From the NCBI RefSeq assembly GCF_022539665.2, contig NC_081334.1, forward strand, positions 7,348,424-7,412,423: DNA of 64,000 nucleotides, in the 5' to 3' direction. This stretch comes from Daphnia carinata. Its lineage: Eukaryota; Arthropoda; Branchiopoda; Diplostraca; Daphniidae. Below the pieces are notes generated by a model that was not told where the DNA came from, made no database searches, and was given only the letters and a program-made list of their open reading frames with translations. Positions 13,901-27,140 of the stretch are shown one piece after another (the first letter of the stretch is position 1; each line of letters begins with the position of its first letter). Made by a program: the position numbers and the translations under genes.

Positions 13901-14532
13901 AATCCTGACTTGACTTAAAAATCCACTAGCTCAAGTCAAGCAGATGAATTCTAGATATGTGTGCAAAGTGCAATGGTGGGACAGATTCAACTACAGAATC
14001 CTCTTTCCTCTAGATATCGTAGAATTGCCTAAAGGCTTCTTCCAAGAACAAAAGATTCTCTTCTTCACATCAAATTGTTTGATACGATTGAATCAGAGTG
14101 AAATGTTACCTGTGAATATGCCACCAAGTGGCAAAGGATTTTGCCAAAGATCCACTCTTTGAGGAAAAAGTAGAGTGGGGTAAAGGGCACAGCCAATACG
14201 CAGAGCAAAATGTCAGACAGGGCGAGATTGGCGATGTAACAATTGGTGACTGTTTGCATGGCCTTGTTTTGTGCTACGACGAACACGACGAGTACATTTC
14301 CCACCAGTCCCACTGTGAAGATGACGGCGTACAAGATGTAGATGTTCACCTGGACAACGGGGCTGCTTTTCAGGTAATCTTCCTCGTTGGTCCAATTCGC
14401 CCAATTCGTCCAGTTCGTCGTGTTACTCTCGTACAGATTATTGTTATTGACGCCAACACCACCGGTCGTCAAGAGCAGACTACTGCTCACATTGTTGATT
14501 GCCATGTCATCATCAAGCATTTCATACGCCAT
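10934..14532 (-). CDS. RYamide-receptor-like neuropeptide GPCR (NPY-receptor family)
   Basis: A seven-helix, class A receptor for a small C-terminally amidated peptide. Minus-strand exons, in coding order, join in phase: 14110-14532, 13646-13860, 13496-13589, 12707-12930, 12370-12643 and 10934-11350, giving 548 residues. The N-terminus carries several N-x-S/T sites (NVS, NTT, NWT). Visible helices are TM1 (GLVGNVLVV), TM2 (NLALSDILL), TM3 (TLTSIAIDRF), TM4 (IWLVALCATLPYG), TM5 (QFVVPFVIMAFAY), TM6 (IFGASWMPLNLINLL) and TM7 (AHTIAMSSTCYNVFLYAW). The YNLAFFLAHTIAMSSTCYN and WLNDNFRKELKRILPCF segments match insect RYamide receptors best; an NPF-type receptor is the alternative. The usual DRY is DRF and the usual NPxxY is NVFLY. 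The final exon is a Ser/Thr-rich tail. Reading past the exon 5 donor at 12369 gives only three extra residues before a stop. Confidence 0.88.
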
Positions 14533-17500
14533 CTTGGTCTATTTTGGTTTGTCAATAATAACAGGAACGTTTCTCGTTTTGACGTGTCAAATGTCAGGCG
14601 GCTGCAATCAGCAGCGCCGACTCTACAATAATGAACCTGCCCAACCAGAAAATAAACTTTGTAAATAGGGCGATATTTTCAAAGCCATTACGACAAGGAA
14701 AGTTTATTCAATGTGCATGTGGAATACGTAAAGAAAAATCCCATCCTGGACGTGTCACCAAGTCTTTCTCGTGCAGCGCTGACGCAATCAACCGTGACGA
14801 ACAGATCTCAATTTTTTGTCACCAAGACAAGTTCTTTTCATCACTTCTTCGTATCGAGGAATCTACGAGCATTTTTCGTGTGCAAATCAGACTTTATGGT
14901 AATGATGCAGCTGATGAAAGAGCGGATTTCTTCTAGCATCGGGCAACATCAAATGAAGACGTCATTCGTGTTTTGTTTTCCGATTCTTAATTTTAAGAAA
15001 AGAAAAAGAATTCCGACTTTATTCACGGTGGAAACTTGTCATCTTTCTTGATTAAACTAAACAAAAGAATGAAGGCTTCAGGTTTCTTTAAAAAAAACGC
15101 GAACCGTCATGCCAGAAGCTTCCCACAGAGTTTCTTAATCCTCGAAAAGATTTTTTTTTGTTTCGTCTACTTTGATTATAACAGCGTTGATGCCTCACGC
15201 GTTGTCGAAAGCAATCAACGATCAACTGTCTACCCCGCAGTTTCACGTACACAAAAATAATAATAAATTCAATGCCTCTTTCATATATAGAAAAAAGAAA
15301 GTAGAAGGGTTTGAGAAAGAAAAAAAGGACAAACAAAACGACATTATTGATTATATAAAAAAAGGGGGATGTTCTTTAGAATAATAATAAGAAATTGGAA
15401 TATGTATCTAAGGAAAATCAATAGGCAACAACCGCAGCCATCAAAATGTGTACATATTCGCAATGGAGGCGAAGATCAATCTATACAGCGTGTTATTGCT
15501 TTCAAATATTGCACACCAACTTAAGTCAGAGTACATGGCTGTCATCGTGGAAAAAATTTTGCCGGACGTCAGTTTGATTTGTTTAGCATCGGGACGTTTT
15601 TCGAATAGGGGGCGTCTTACATAAAAGAAACGAGTTAATGGACTCGTGCTGTACACAGCACAGTATACCATGTTTCAAGCTGTATAAGCGTACTGCTTTG
15701 TATATAATCACAGAATAGAGGAATGCCATTTCCGTTTTCCGCACAAGCTGTAACACTGAGACGGGGAACCAGTTCCGGTGTGGTAAATCCACCGTCTTGG
15801 CTGGTTTAATTCCATCATCAACAATTGATGGCGGCGGGACGACACAACTGACTTTGACTCACAACGCTTATCATTTACATGGTTATTTAATGACACAGCC
15901 AGAAAATAACAAAGTTCAATGAAACGTGTTGATGGTGTAGGCGAGGATTATGTAACCTCAAATTTTTAAGACCTTGTTAAAAATGAACTGCACAAGCCTA
16001 GACATGATCAAGTCTTTTCATCATTAGTCGACACCCAAATATATAACCAAGGAAACAAAATTTTTGTTTCTTTTTCGAACAGGGATGCAAATTAGATGTG
16101 TCAGTAGGAATCATAACGAACCAAGTTCACTGTGCCTTGTTTATTTACGCCAGTCGAATGAAGAAAAAAAGTCATGTTTAATATCAAATGTTTCCCAGAA
16201 AAGGAAAAGTGAAGAAACAACGGGTGTATGTTTAACTTAAAAATGTCGAGTCTGGCAATGGAAGCAAAACAAAAATGGCGTTGCCTCGACAACTAGGCAA
16301 AGACGTGACTCAGGGAACGATTGCTAGGACGGCATTAATGTCTAATAGGCAGGCTTCTGGAAATGACAAGGATTGAGTCTAGTCGTCACGCTAACCCTCC
16401 GTTATAATCTTTGGGTAATATATTAGCTACTTTTGTCGAATGAGAAAAAAAAAGACGATCCCAAAGTCCCACTTTTACACGCCACCCACTGTCCATTTGT
16501 GGTAGGGCAGAAATATGAACATTGATTAACTCCAACCAGTCCTCATCTATTTTCTGGGCTAACAGCCTGATGTTACACTATAACTGTGTATAATTTGAGT
16601 TCGAGAAAGTGCACTAAACACACACGACCAGTTGTAATGTGTATACCGAATAGGATTTGTGTTCTCTTTGGCTGCCGGCCATTTTGTCTTGGCAAAGGGA
16701 AATGTCTATAAATTTAAAGCACTATTTTCGAATAGGACCTAAATACTTCAACGAGACTGAACGAATAGAATAGATTGCTGTACAAAAGAATTCGGTACTA
16801 GAGTTCTATACAAGAAGAAGGTTCATCAACGACGCCAAGTTCGCATTTGTGAAAAGTTTTAACATCGAACAAGTTGAAAGTTGAAATGGCGCCATCAGCG
16901 ACGAACACTCGACGACTAAGATCGATTGTTCTTGTCTGCAAGCCGAGGTTCCAGCAATGCAATTAAAAGGTAATAATGCGGACGAAACCTTGAATTTCAA
17001 ATAATGCGTTGTTTATTTTTGAAAAAAAAAAGGTGTAAAAAAAATAATAATAAAGATAAAATGTTAATTTTTTAAAAATGATTCAATTCCTTCAATTTGC
17101 AACGCTGTTCGAAAGTGTTCAGTTAATGGTACTCGTGTGGCGCCCAACTTTCAGTCTTGTTCTGCACCGTGCACGAGTTGGCAAGTTGTGAGTGCTTGAA
17201 ATTTTCCTTTTTCTGGATAAAGAAAGTTTGCATGTCTTTTATCTTGGACCTCCAAACAACGACAACAGACACTGCCAAACACAACAGTTGTGAGTGCTTG
17301 AAATTTTCCTTTTTCTGGATAAAGAAAGATTACATGTCTTTTTATCTTGGACCTCCAAACAACGACAACAGACACTGCCAAACACAACAGCTGTTGTCAG
17401 ACAGATCCTGCCGGCCATTAAGAAAGGCATCTATAGGTAGTAAGTGTCCACTTCCATTTGAATCGACCCTTTGCCCCTTTTTTTTCTCTTGCTCGTCTAG

Positions 17501-20500
17501 TGTTTCGTAGTTACCGATACACCTCTCCCGGGGCAAGAAACTAACAGCAGTAGTTGGTTTGTCTATTTCTTGTGTTTTTTTCTTCGTTATTTAAGTCGAT
17601 TGAGTAAACAATTGAGTAGCCAGTGCTGTGGGTTGTTTATCGATTTCGACACGAGTTTGTACAGGGTCAGGTACGGAGGTTCACAATGCGCTATTGAAAA
17701 CGAGGCGCTGCAAATGATACCCTAGTATTTTTGGCTCTCATTATGATCGCCATATTTGCTGACGATCATTTTAGTTTAAGGTTGTTCGTTGTTGCTGATA
17801 TCTTTTTGGCGTCAAATGGCTTTCTTGAAGTCAAGGCGATTTTGGCGCCAAAGCCTTTTTACGTTGCCCAGACATGTATTGGCGGGATGAGTTCTTTCTC
17901 GCTTATGATTAAATCTTTTATTTTCAGCGGAGATAAATCGAATGTCAATTGTGGTTATATATGTGCACCCCGATTAAGTACAACAAGGAAGTTTTCTATC
18001 TCTGCTAAAAATGAGGGGGGAGGGTCACAAATTTTGTTTGATAAATCGTTATATTGATTCAACTATTTCATTGCGCCGTAACTTAAAAACAAAACAAATG
18101 TTTTTGATTAAACCCCGCATATCTTTACGTGAACTGGGTCGATCTGATCAATCATCAATGGTGATACCCTTGATCGCACTGTGAAACCTCAGGTCATTTT
18201 TTTTTTCTTGTTATGTCAGCGTCATGAGTTCTTTTCTTTTATCTTCTATATCCGGCGATCTCCCTTTATATCCCAAAGTGATTTTCCGTTTTTTTTTTTT
18301 TTTTTTGTGACAAATCATTGAGCGTTAATGGGGAAGGAGCAAAATAAAAGAATGTCGGGTTGTTCCAACTTAATTATATCGCTTCCTTTTTATTTTCGTA
18401 TTAAAGATATCAATATTGACGTTACACAAAATCAGCAAGCTAATTTCTGTTCGTTAACATCAATTTTAACTTGCATCTTGGTTAAACTGCTAAACTTGTT
18501 TTTTTTTTTCATCCTATTGTTTTCATTTCACTTTTTCCAAAAGTTTGCTAAACGGCCTCGCCATCTGTAACTGACGTGAAGGTACAAGCCGAACAACAAA
18601 ATCCTAAATGCTTTTTTTTCCTTTTTATCAAAGTGTTCCCTCTCTCTCAATTTGTGTCACTCGACGATGCTTTCGAACGGTAAAAAAGAAAAATGTTGTC
18701 TACACTTTTTGAAATCCAATTTGCCATGCATCAGTGACGATGCACTCTTTTCTGTTTTGTAAGATACTCTTTGAACCGAAACAAGTGCCATCTTCTAGAG
18801 CTGAACATCCGGTTTTTGTATCCCATTATTTACCTAGTAGACACACGCAAAAAAAAAAAGGAAGGGAAGAGTTGTTTTACCTTTGTGTTATCTGAAGTGC
18901 TTTCGTAGTGGAGTAGAGCATTTGATAGAAGGTACACTTTAAACGAAATTAAAACCGTGGTGTGTTAGATTGAGGAACCCGTGGACCTCTATCCATTGGC
19001 ACAGTCGATCAGCAACTGAATCCAAAGCGACCAGACCTCACTGTGATAATATTTCCCTCCCGTAAAGATCAAGCGAGAGTAAAAAAAAAACGTGAGAAGC
19101 TTCCGAGCGCACATGCCAGTCGTGAGTGAGGTGGTCCACAACCCCGTGCGGGACCGTAGCACAGGCGCGATCGGGATGAGTCTTGCAAAACTCGCAAAGT
19201 ATATCAAAAAGGAAAATAGGGGGCGTACTTTTTTTTAAGAAAAGTTTTTGTCTTCTTGTATGTTATGAAATGGAGAGGGCAACATATAATCAGCTCCAGA
19301 GGCACAGAGAAGATCCTTCAATCTTATCGGTCTTCGTCAATTCCTAGGGCGATATTGCCTCCCATATTTGTGAGGGGTAACCTTTTTCTTTTTTCCTTAT
19401 TTCTTTTTTGTTCTGGTAGTATATTTGATACAAGTTGGCCCCCTTCAGCCTGGTTGGCTCCACGTAGTACTTGAACAGATTGAAAAATTCTTTAGCCTTA
19501 CTATCAAACTGGAAATGTGAATACTAGGTTTTCACTTTTTTTTTTGGTTCACGAAGCCTTTAAGTTTCGTAAGGTAGGAAAGATATGGGAATTATTTGCA
19601 TGTGTCCCATCGGACATTTTCCGCCTTTTTTTTGTAACGGGCAGAACAAGTTTAAAAAGTCTAAGGCGTCGTGTAAAAGACAGTTATTGAATGGATTCAA
19701 ATTTTTCGATTCAAACGGCTGGCACAACTAATGGAAGCGCATTCACGCACAAGTTTGGACATGTCAAGTCAGAAAGCCTTTGTTGTATTAATTTCCTATT
19801 CACGTCAGCCTTTTTAAAGGCATTCCAAGTTAGGACATGGTTGAACTGCTTTGACTACTTGGTGATCACGCCATCGTGTTCCAACATTTTCACGCGCGTG
19901 AGGCACAAACGGAAATAGACGGAGAATGTGTACCCCCCCCCCCCCCCACTTTCTGATGTTTACGAGTCGCTAGCTGAAATATTTGTAAATACGCTCGCTG
20001 ACTGGCCGTAAATTCGTAAATATCAACAGCTCATTTTGGGTTTGGCCAGCGTGAAAATGAAACGTTCGATTGACATATGCAAGCCATTTCCGCATTGATA
20101 TAAAATTAGAAAAGCGTTCGTCTTTTTCGTTCGTTTCGAATTTTCTTTTAATGGCAGCCCAAACGGAGTTATAGTGTGTCCCACTGAGATCTATTTGTTT
20201 GTCCAGTCGAGCGCCCAGCCGATTTACTTATATATCTCGATTCCGTCTACAATCCTGGATGATGAAAGCAGAGAGAAAAAAAAAGGGGTTAGGGCTCTTA
20301 AGTCAATGGATCGATGCCAACATGTTTTTGGTGTCTCATCTTTAAAAAACGAAACAAGCTAACTTACCTATTTGAAACTTTGCGAGGATCCCGTGCACAT
20401 CTTCGCTAAACCCACCATTTCCGTTTTTTTCTTTGTATGCGAACAAAAAAAATTTTCTTACGCATTTCGTTTTCTCGGTTTATACCAATCTACAACAATG

Positions 20501-21843
20501 TCGTAGGTGGCTTAACATTGAACTTTCTTATCGCGTTGAAAGCTCCGTCATTCTTCAAGTTTCACGTTTTATATCTTCTTTTTTATGAGAGTCGACTGTC
20601 GTCAACGGTGCCATTCAAATGCCTGGAATGCAATGGTTTCGACTATAGTTCCTCTATATTTTTTTTTTCATTTTCTCCCCTTGAATAAAATCATTAGGTT
20701 TTGATGACGTACAGCGTCTCAGGTGGGCGAAAAAAATGCATGGCAAGTCGTCCTACTCCATTCAGTTTTTTGGGGGGGGGGATGGGGTGGAGCTCGCGAA
20801 AGTAAGAGGTTTAAATGAAATTGTCACTTTACGGTGTTCCAGTGAACGCGGAGTTTTTCACCGTTTGCGTTGAACTTTGTAATTGAACGTAAGTGAAACG
20901 TGCCAAAATGTATTGGCAGTGGCCATTTACTGAAATAAGTCGATTTCTGGGATCGTTCACTTTCCGTTCGACGGCGTATTCCCATTTCAGATGTACAAAA
21001 CCCTACCTGTTTGTATAGGTATATTTTATTCGCCTAATACCTTCCCCCCCCCTTTTCTTTGCCTCCTATCGGGCCTTGGCAGAAGTAAAGATCAAGGGGG
21101 ATCGATGGAAAAGCCATTTTCCTTCTTTATGTATTTTTGTGTGTATCCTTTAGCCTTCATATTGAAGGCTTCTGATGGCGTCGTGCGCTACCCCTCCACT
21201 TCTCCATTCTGGAAAATTCTCACCGTCTCAACTTATTGTTAACATATACATTATGTACATACATCCGGGTTCGATATTTCAAATCCATCTAGGGTCCCCT
21301 GTTATTTTCTCTAGTCGAGTAAACACGCCGTCAATAACTTTCAAATCAAAAAACGTCATTGTGTTGTAGTATTCAGGACTTAAGATGTGATTAGGAAAAC
21401 GGGGACATTGCCAAAATACGTAGCACTCAGAAATGACAATCGCAGCGCAGGGACTTTATTACACACCGAGGGGAATCGAAACGGAATAAGTTAAGTCGCC
21501 TTACACAGTAATAACTCTGCCCTTTGTCAATTGTATCCGTGTATCGCCGACTTTCCCTTCATCAACCCATCGAGGCTTTATTAAAAAATAAATTGTTATA
21601 TGACCGCATGACACCTGGTCTTCGTTATCTGTTATTAGAAAGCAATTTTCGATTTTTTTTTTTTTTACTGACGCATTTGGGTTGCTATTCCTGGCTTGTC
21701 AGTTAGCCGTGGGTGAAAGCGCCGTTGAACAATTTGTCTTCCATGAACAAATTCCTTGACGTCTTTTTAATCGAATAATTTTTTAAGTAGTGCAGGATGT
21801 TACACAACGGTATATTTTGTTTTGTAATGTTTTTAGATGCAAC
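14533..21843. other. Gene-free interval upstream of the neuropeptide receptor
   Basis: About 7.3 kb without a recognisable gene. It should contain the receptor promoter on the minus strand. It contains homopolymer tracts (T-run at 18290-18306, C-run near 19934-19948), the 102-bp tandem duplication at 17185-17390, and many short frames with no family match. Nothing else is supportable. Confidence 0.5.
17185..17390. repeat. Tandem duplication, 102-bp unit, two copies
   Basis: The segment beginning GTTGTGAGTGCTTGAAATTT at 17185 repeats from 17287. Both copies run through TGGACCTCCAAACAACGACA and end ACACAACAG. Copy 2 has one extra T in a T-run and a few substitutions (TTTGCATG against ATTACATG), so the duplication is recent but not fresh. 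It lies in noncoding DNA. Confidence 0.9.
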
Positions 21844-21915
21844 GGTCTCATGGCTTAGATGGCAAAGCGCCTGCCTAGTAAGCAGGAGATCACGAGTTCG
21901 AGTCTCGTTGGGACC
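21844..21915 (+). tRNA. tRNA-Thr (anticodon AGU)
   Basis: A 72-nucleotide cloverleaf without an intron. The acceptor stem is GGTCTCA paired with TGGGACC (one G-T pair). The D arm is GCTT...AAGC and the anticodon stem is CCTGC/GCAGG around the loop CTAGTAA, which places AGT at positions 34-36. The T arm is ACGAG-TTCGAGT-CTCGT. The internal A box (TGGCTTAGATGG) and B box (GTTCGAGTC) are intact. The anticodon AGU, read as inosine-GU, decodes threonine ACN codons. It stands alone within a gene-poor interval. Confidence 0.95.
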
Positions 21916-21918
21916 TAT

Positions 21919-21926
21919 GTTTTTTT
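21919..21926 (+). terminator. Pol III terminator of tRNA-Thr
   Basis: A run of eight T residues begins four bases after the mature tRNA end, as expected for RNA polymerase III termination. Confidence 0.85.
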
Positions 21927-24900
21927 TCGTTCATATTTAAAGAGGTAATTAATAATTTCGTGTTCTCCAGATAGGCACTCTGAATTTTAAGCTATTTTTG
22001 TCATTCAGAACGGTAGAAATGGGAAAATTTGACTGCTTCATTGTATGCATGGAAATGCTCCTCCTACCGTCTATACTGGATCGCGATCGAGCACTTTTTA
22101 AAGTAGGAAATAACGCAAGAAAAAGTTGTAACGTTTAATCATTTATCGTTTGATAATCTTTTATTACATTTGATTAACCGTTTGAAAATCCTCTTTCGTC
22201 AGCTTGTTTATAATGTTGACCTTCTTTTGTTTTCGGTTTAGTTTACTATTAAGACGGTACCGAAATGCGCTATTCATCCTCTGCTAATTAGCAGCTACCG
22301 CGAAAGCTGTTACTCGAAAAAGCAATCCCAACATTCGTTAATATAAAAAAATCTTACGTATTGCGATAAAATTTTGTTCGGAGACGTAACTTGCGTGGTT
22401 TCACTACTATTTTCATAGTGGAATGAAAGCATAAAAGTTACATCTTATAGCAGTGGCCTATCTGGCTGTGTTGTGTGCGCATCATACTCAAAAACTACTC
22501 TTGCGGGATTGCTCATTTGATCCAATCGTAAAAGCTTTTCACTCGACTGCTGGTATTTGAAAGAGAAATGCGTTTTCCCGGAAGAAGGTGAACCAGATCA
22601 ATGTCTGACAGCGCTTGAATAGCTTGTTGCTCCCGTCAGGTTTAACATCTTTGAGCGAAATTATCAATCCCGACCGTGGGCCCTTGTAATCTCTGCATCG
22701 CAATGGCAATCAAAAGTAAACGTCTTCTTGCGTTTTTGTACCGAAGAGCCCTCCAGTCTCTTTTGCTCCGTGATAATTTAACATGCTGGTTATTCCCGTA
22801 TTGCTAGTTTTTACTTAGGGATTGAGTAGCAATCTCCAACGTAAACATCCGGTTTCTTTGCGTTTTGTTTTTACACAACTTGAATTTCAGTTTCTTTGGC
22901 TGCATGCATTTACTCTTTTCGCAGAAAAATGCGACGCAAAACTCGTTCACAACTCGATATGTCTGCATTATTGCTTCGTTCGCAACACGATCCTACTTAG
23001 GTATACGAAGGGCTTACCCCGGTTATTCATCAGAGGAACGCCGTGCATTCAGCCGTTGAAAAATAGAATAGCTTTGCAATGTCTAGTAGCTAGTTGAAGG
23101 TCACTGTGAATATGCCACGTACTGCTATCAGAAGATGACACGTTGATGTGCGGTGTACTCGAATCTGCTTGAGTGTACTTGAATGTTCTTGTATCTCGCA
23201 TCGACTTTTGCTCAAATGGGTAACATGGCGCTACTGAAAAAGAAAACATGTCTGCAAGCGTCGTGCGTCATGACCAAAGGGTTTCCCTTCTTTTTTTTCA
23301 ATATCATATTGCACTTTTCATCTCCAGTGAAGCCATAAACTTTAGAAATCTCCTGCAATTTTCAGTGTTATTTGCATAAAAGTCCACATCTGTTAATCCC
23401 CTCCGCTATACTTTGAAAGTTGGACCAATTTCAGAACTTTTTCTCATTTACTTGATAGAACTGAAAGGGATCCATTTTTTTTTAAAGGACGGATGCGTTC
23501 ATATTTATTTCAATTTTTTGTTTCCCTCTGCAAGAAGATTTAGCGCATTTCTTGTCAAAAACTTTACGGATCGATCCTTGACGTGGCAATTGAGAGAAAA
23601 AAAAATATCTGCCGACGATGATTGCGTTATGTGACGAGCTGACCGTAGCGATATCAGATTGGTAATAGCAAAACAGCCGCTTGGCCAGCTTTGATTTGCT
23701 GATGATGCGTATCAACGTCTGCCCTCGCTATATTTTATTACTATTTTTATCTGACAACTTATTGCACGATTGCCGTCTGCTAGAAATAAAAGGCTCTTAA
23801 CAGTTGGGAGCTTGCTATAATGGGTCCTACTAGAAACAACAACTTTGCACTGACCCTTGCATTGCAGTTTGGTCCAAGGATTTAATGAAAACTTGATGCC
23901 TTGCAGTACGTAACTTTTTTGGGGGTTCACGATTATTACATTTGAGACAATGTAAGGTGATCTCAAAAGAAATCGTTCAGAGTCAACAATGGTTTGGGCA
24001 AAGTTAACCGCCCACGACGGTATGGCGAGACAACATCGTTCCATATCTTTGACGATAGAAAAAGAAATATCGTCCTGGGCAAAGATGTCGTCGAGTAGCC
24101 AAAAGCAGAGTTTGTAGATCCATCATCGAGGTACGACTTTCGTTCGTCTTGACCTTTTATTGATTCGCGTCAACTCCAATCATCTGTAAAAACACATTCG
24201 GCCAGCAAAAACAAACATGCCATATCGGATGATACACCCCCAAAGTCCCGCGGTGACATCGCTCTCTCAGGCCGTGGCAAGCGCCACTAATGGACCACTC
24301 CTAAATCGTTTCTCTTATTCAGTTCACTGTCGTCGTTATCGATTGAAGCTTCCTCATTCAGTCAGTTATTAGTTGAGGCAATTGGAATACATCAATGGAA
24401 TAGAGCCCACAACAAAGAAAGCTTTACGCATAAAAAGAAAGGAATTATGTGGGGGCTTCAAAAGACACGTAAAATGAATAGAACTAGTAGTAATTGAATC
24501 GCTATTAGTTCGTGCGAAGCACCTCTTTGTTGTGGTCTATTCTTGAAAGATGGTTAAAGACATTTTCTAATTATTATGTAATCACAGGTATGTGAAAGTT
24601 TCTAGTGGGAAATGACCTTACAGATGTCAGGTTAACATTGAGGGGACTTGCGTTTCCGACTACAAAGACGTCACTTTATTTTTTGTATTAATTAATTTTC
24701 CATTAGCGGTTATGATAGCCAACATTGAGAATTTCAAAGGTTCTTTCTGATTCGCATCGTCTCTCTCTGCCGGTAAATAAGCGCAGTGTAGTAAGCCCAG
24801 CTTTTTGCGTACTCTGCGGCACATTTTGTACTTTGCTGATTTTTCCTGCATTAGGTAATGCCGTGAGGGTAAGCTTTAAACGTACGCAATTATCTTATTG

Positions 24901-27140
24901 CTTCATCAAGACTCATTTTTTTTTTTTGTCGGGTTATGTTTTTGTTGCTTTCGGCTTATTTGGCGAGTGTCCTTTGAAGACCAAAGCAGTTGGTGAACCT
25001 TATGCTTTTGGTAATGATTTCAATCAATTTTATTTTGAATATTTTAATGATTTGCCTCGTTATAGTGGTCATGGGATGCCAACCACACGAAAACCAAAGG
25101 ATCCCATTACCGTATCCAATAAGTTTAATCAACTGATGATCGATTTGTAAATTGATCCTTACCGATTTTTTTTTCATTTCCGAGCTTCGTAAAAAATAAA
25201 AAAAGTTCCATATTTGTCAGCTAACTAGTAACACTTCGATTTGATGCCAATGGGGTGGGCGGCTGTTCTGATGTTATTACTTGACGTTCTCGCGACAACA
25301 AATGTATTCTATGCATAGCATTCAACAAAGTCTTATCGCACAGTGGCCAAAATCTATGCAATGTTCCATTTCTGAAATGAGATTTTGGAGCTTTTCAGTC
25401 AAAAGGAAATGTATTTTAAAAAAAAGGGGTGGGCATAAAAGTTTAAGATACGTGAACGTCAATCACATGTTTCCATGTTGTGCGAGTAGAAAAATCATAG
25501 AGAAATGTAACTGTCGTCACTGCGACTGAGTTGAAGGAATAGCCTTTTATTTAATAAGCGCTGAGTTACCATAGCAACTCTAATCCGTTTAGACTATATA
25601 AAATACAACAACATTCTCAGTAAGTTATTCACGTATTTTTGTATTCTCCACAGGGCACGACTGAAACTTGTACAACATAGTACGAGCACCTAACCAATTT
25701 GAAAACTTGCGATCGTCCTGACTGCGGCTACACTTAACGTTGCTGTGTTTCCTCTGCGCACGCGAGTCCGTGTTATTACTTTTATTATTGCCCAGGTAAT
25801 TCTCGTTCCACATTTTACAAGTAGTATGATACAGGAAGTCGGAGGCAGTTTACAGCCGAGAGAGGAACAGGCTAATAGAATTAAACTAATCAACCTTGAC
25901 GACTTAAAGATGATGATTTTATACAGTTGCTTTCACCTACAAGTTCTACCTTTGGGACAACAGCTGTACAGTTCAACGATGCCAACGACGACGGAAATAT
26001 GAAAATTTTGGAACGAAAAATTGAAGAGCTTGCCATTGTCGGTTGAATATTTTAGAATACCTTAAATATTACCTTTTCTAATGAAATTTTCATTTTCAAA
26101 AAAGCTCATTGGCGGAACACTTTGTGCCTTGAAACAATAATCATCTATTTCAACTGTAGCAGGTGAACCCAAACGAACTGGAAGGTAATATGAAAAAAAA
26201 AAGATCCTTTTACAGACCATAAATGTTGCATCCAGGGCAAGCAGCAATTAGATACAGAAACAAGGCACTTATTTCGGTGTATAATAATTAAAGATGCGTT
26301 GCCAATCAGTAAGTAGTTGACGAAATATGTGGGGCCCGAACTCTGTTCAAACGCAATAGGTAATTGATTAGAATTTCAATTTGCATACGGGTATTGTTGA
26401 CGTCACTAATGTTTTATTATTGGATTAGATGCTATCGTTCTTTTTTAATATATTGGCACTGTTAGTCTTTCAGTTAGCAAAGTGCTTTGGAAAATGAACG
26501 CACGATGGAATTACTAGGAAGCTTTTAATTTTGAACAAAAAACTTTTCTAAGGCGAGGCACTTTGAAGTTTGCATCATGAACAGTCCTACACCCGGTGAG
26601 AATTATGTTCTGTTATTGACCCATCCAATTCTAATGGCTGCCTACATACTTGATGCAGATTTCCGCTCTAGCGTAAAGCACCGCAAAGGCTGACGAACAT
26701 CTGCACTTAACATGCAAAGCTTCGTTTTAAGCGCACCTGTACGTTCTTAACTACATAATAGGAAATAGTTGGTCGATGCTCCCCGTGTGGCGCTCATGGT
26801 AATCAAGGGTTCGAATGTTATTTAAACGATTCATACAATCCTGTTCGTAATTGCCTCTGAATGAAAATTGCGCGAGACGCGATATTCTTTTGGCAGGTGT
26901 ATTGGACGATTGCAGCTAAACGTTTGTTTTATAAACCGACATTGCAGTTATTTAATTTAACTGCCAATCCGTTCACCGCCGTTCTACAAAATTCCATTAC
27001 GGAATGCTTTCCTTGTGCTCTTCCGTGATACGAAACTGATAAAGAATGACAACAAACGCACATGCAGTCTCTACGGCCTTTTTGCAAAAGTAATGTAACC
27101 ATTTTTTAAAGCGATTTCATTCCCAAAGAGTTTGATAGTA
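21927..27140. other. Gene-free interval after tRNA-Thr
   Basis: About 5.2 kb with no gene I can support. Two spots look mildly coding. A frame ending at 25150 (+) has a hydrophobic stretch (FCTLLIFPALGNAV), a possible donor at 24870 and a polar tail. A frame without an ATG at 25900-26046 (+) encodes about 48 residues rich in Asp and Asn. Neither has a recognised family or a complete exon chain. Confidence 0.4.

Noticed and set aside
14128-14631. 167-codon plus-strand ORF
   Set aside because: It is the antisense shadow of receptor exon 1, which has clear GPCR motifs on the other strand.
24725-25150. Plus-strand frame with hydrophobic stretch and polar tail
   Set aside because: A possible signal peptide and donor are visible, but no ATG-led exon chain or family; kept only as a note in the interval entry.
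25900-26046. Asp/Asn-rich frame of about 48 codons (motifs SSTFGTTAVQFNDAN, KILERKIEELAIV)
   Set aside because: The composition looks protein-like, but it lacks an ATG, has a stop just upstream, and no in-phase partner exon was found.
26770-26830. Possible tRNA with a GGGTTCGAAT B-box-like motif
   Set aside because: No acceptor, D or anticodon stem can be formed around it.
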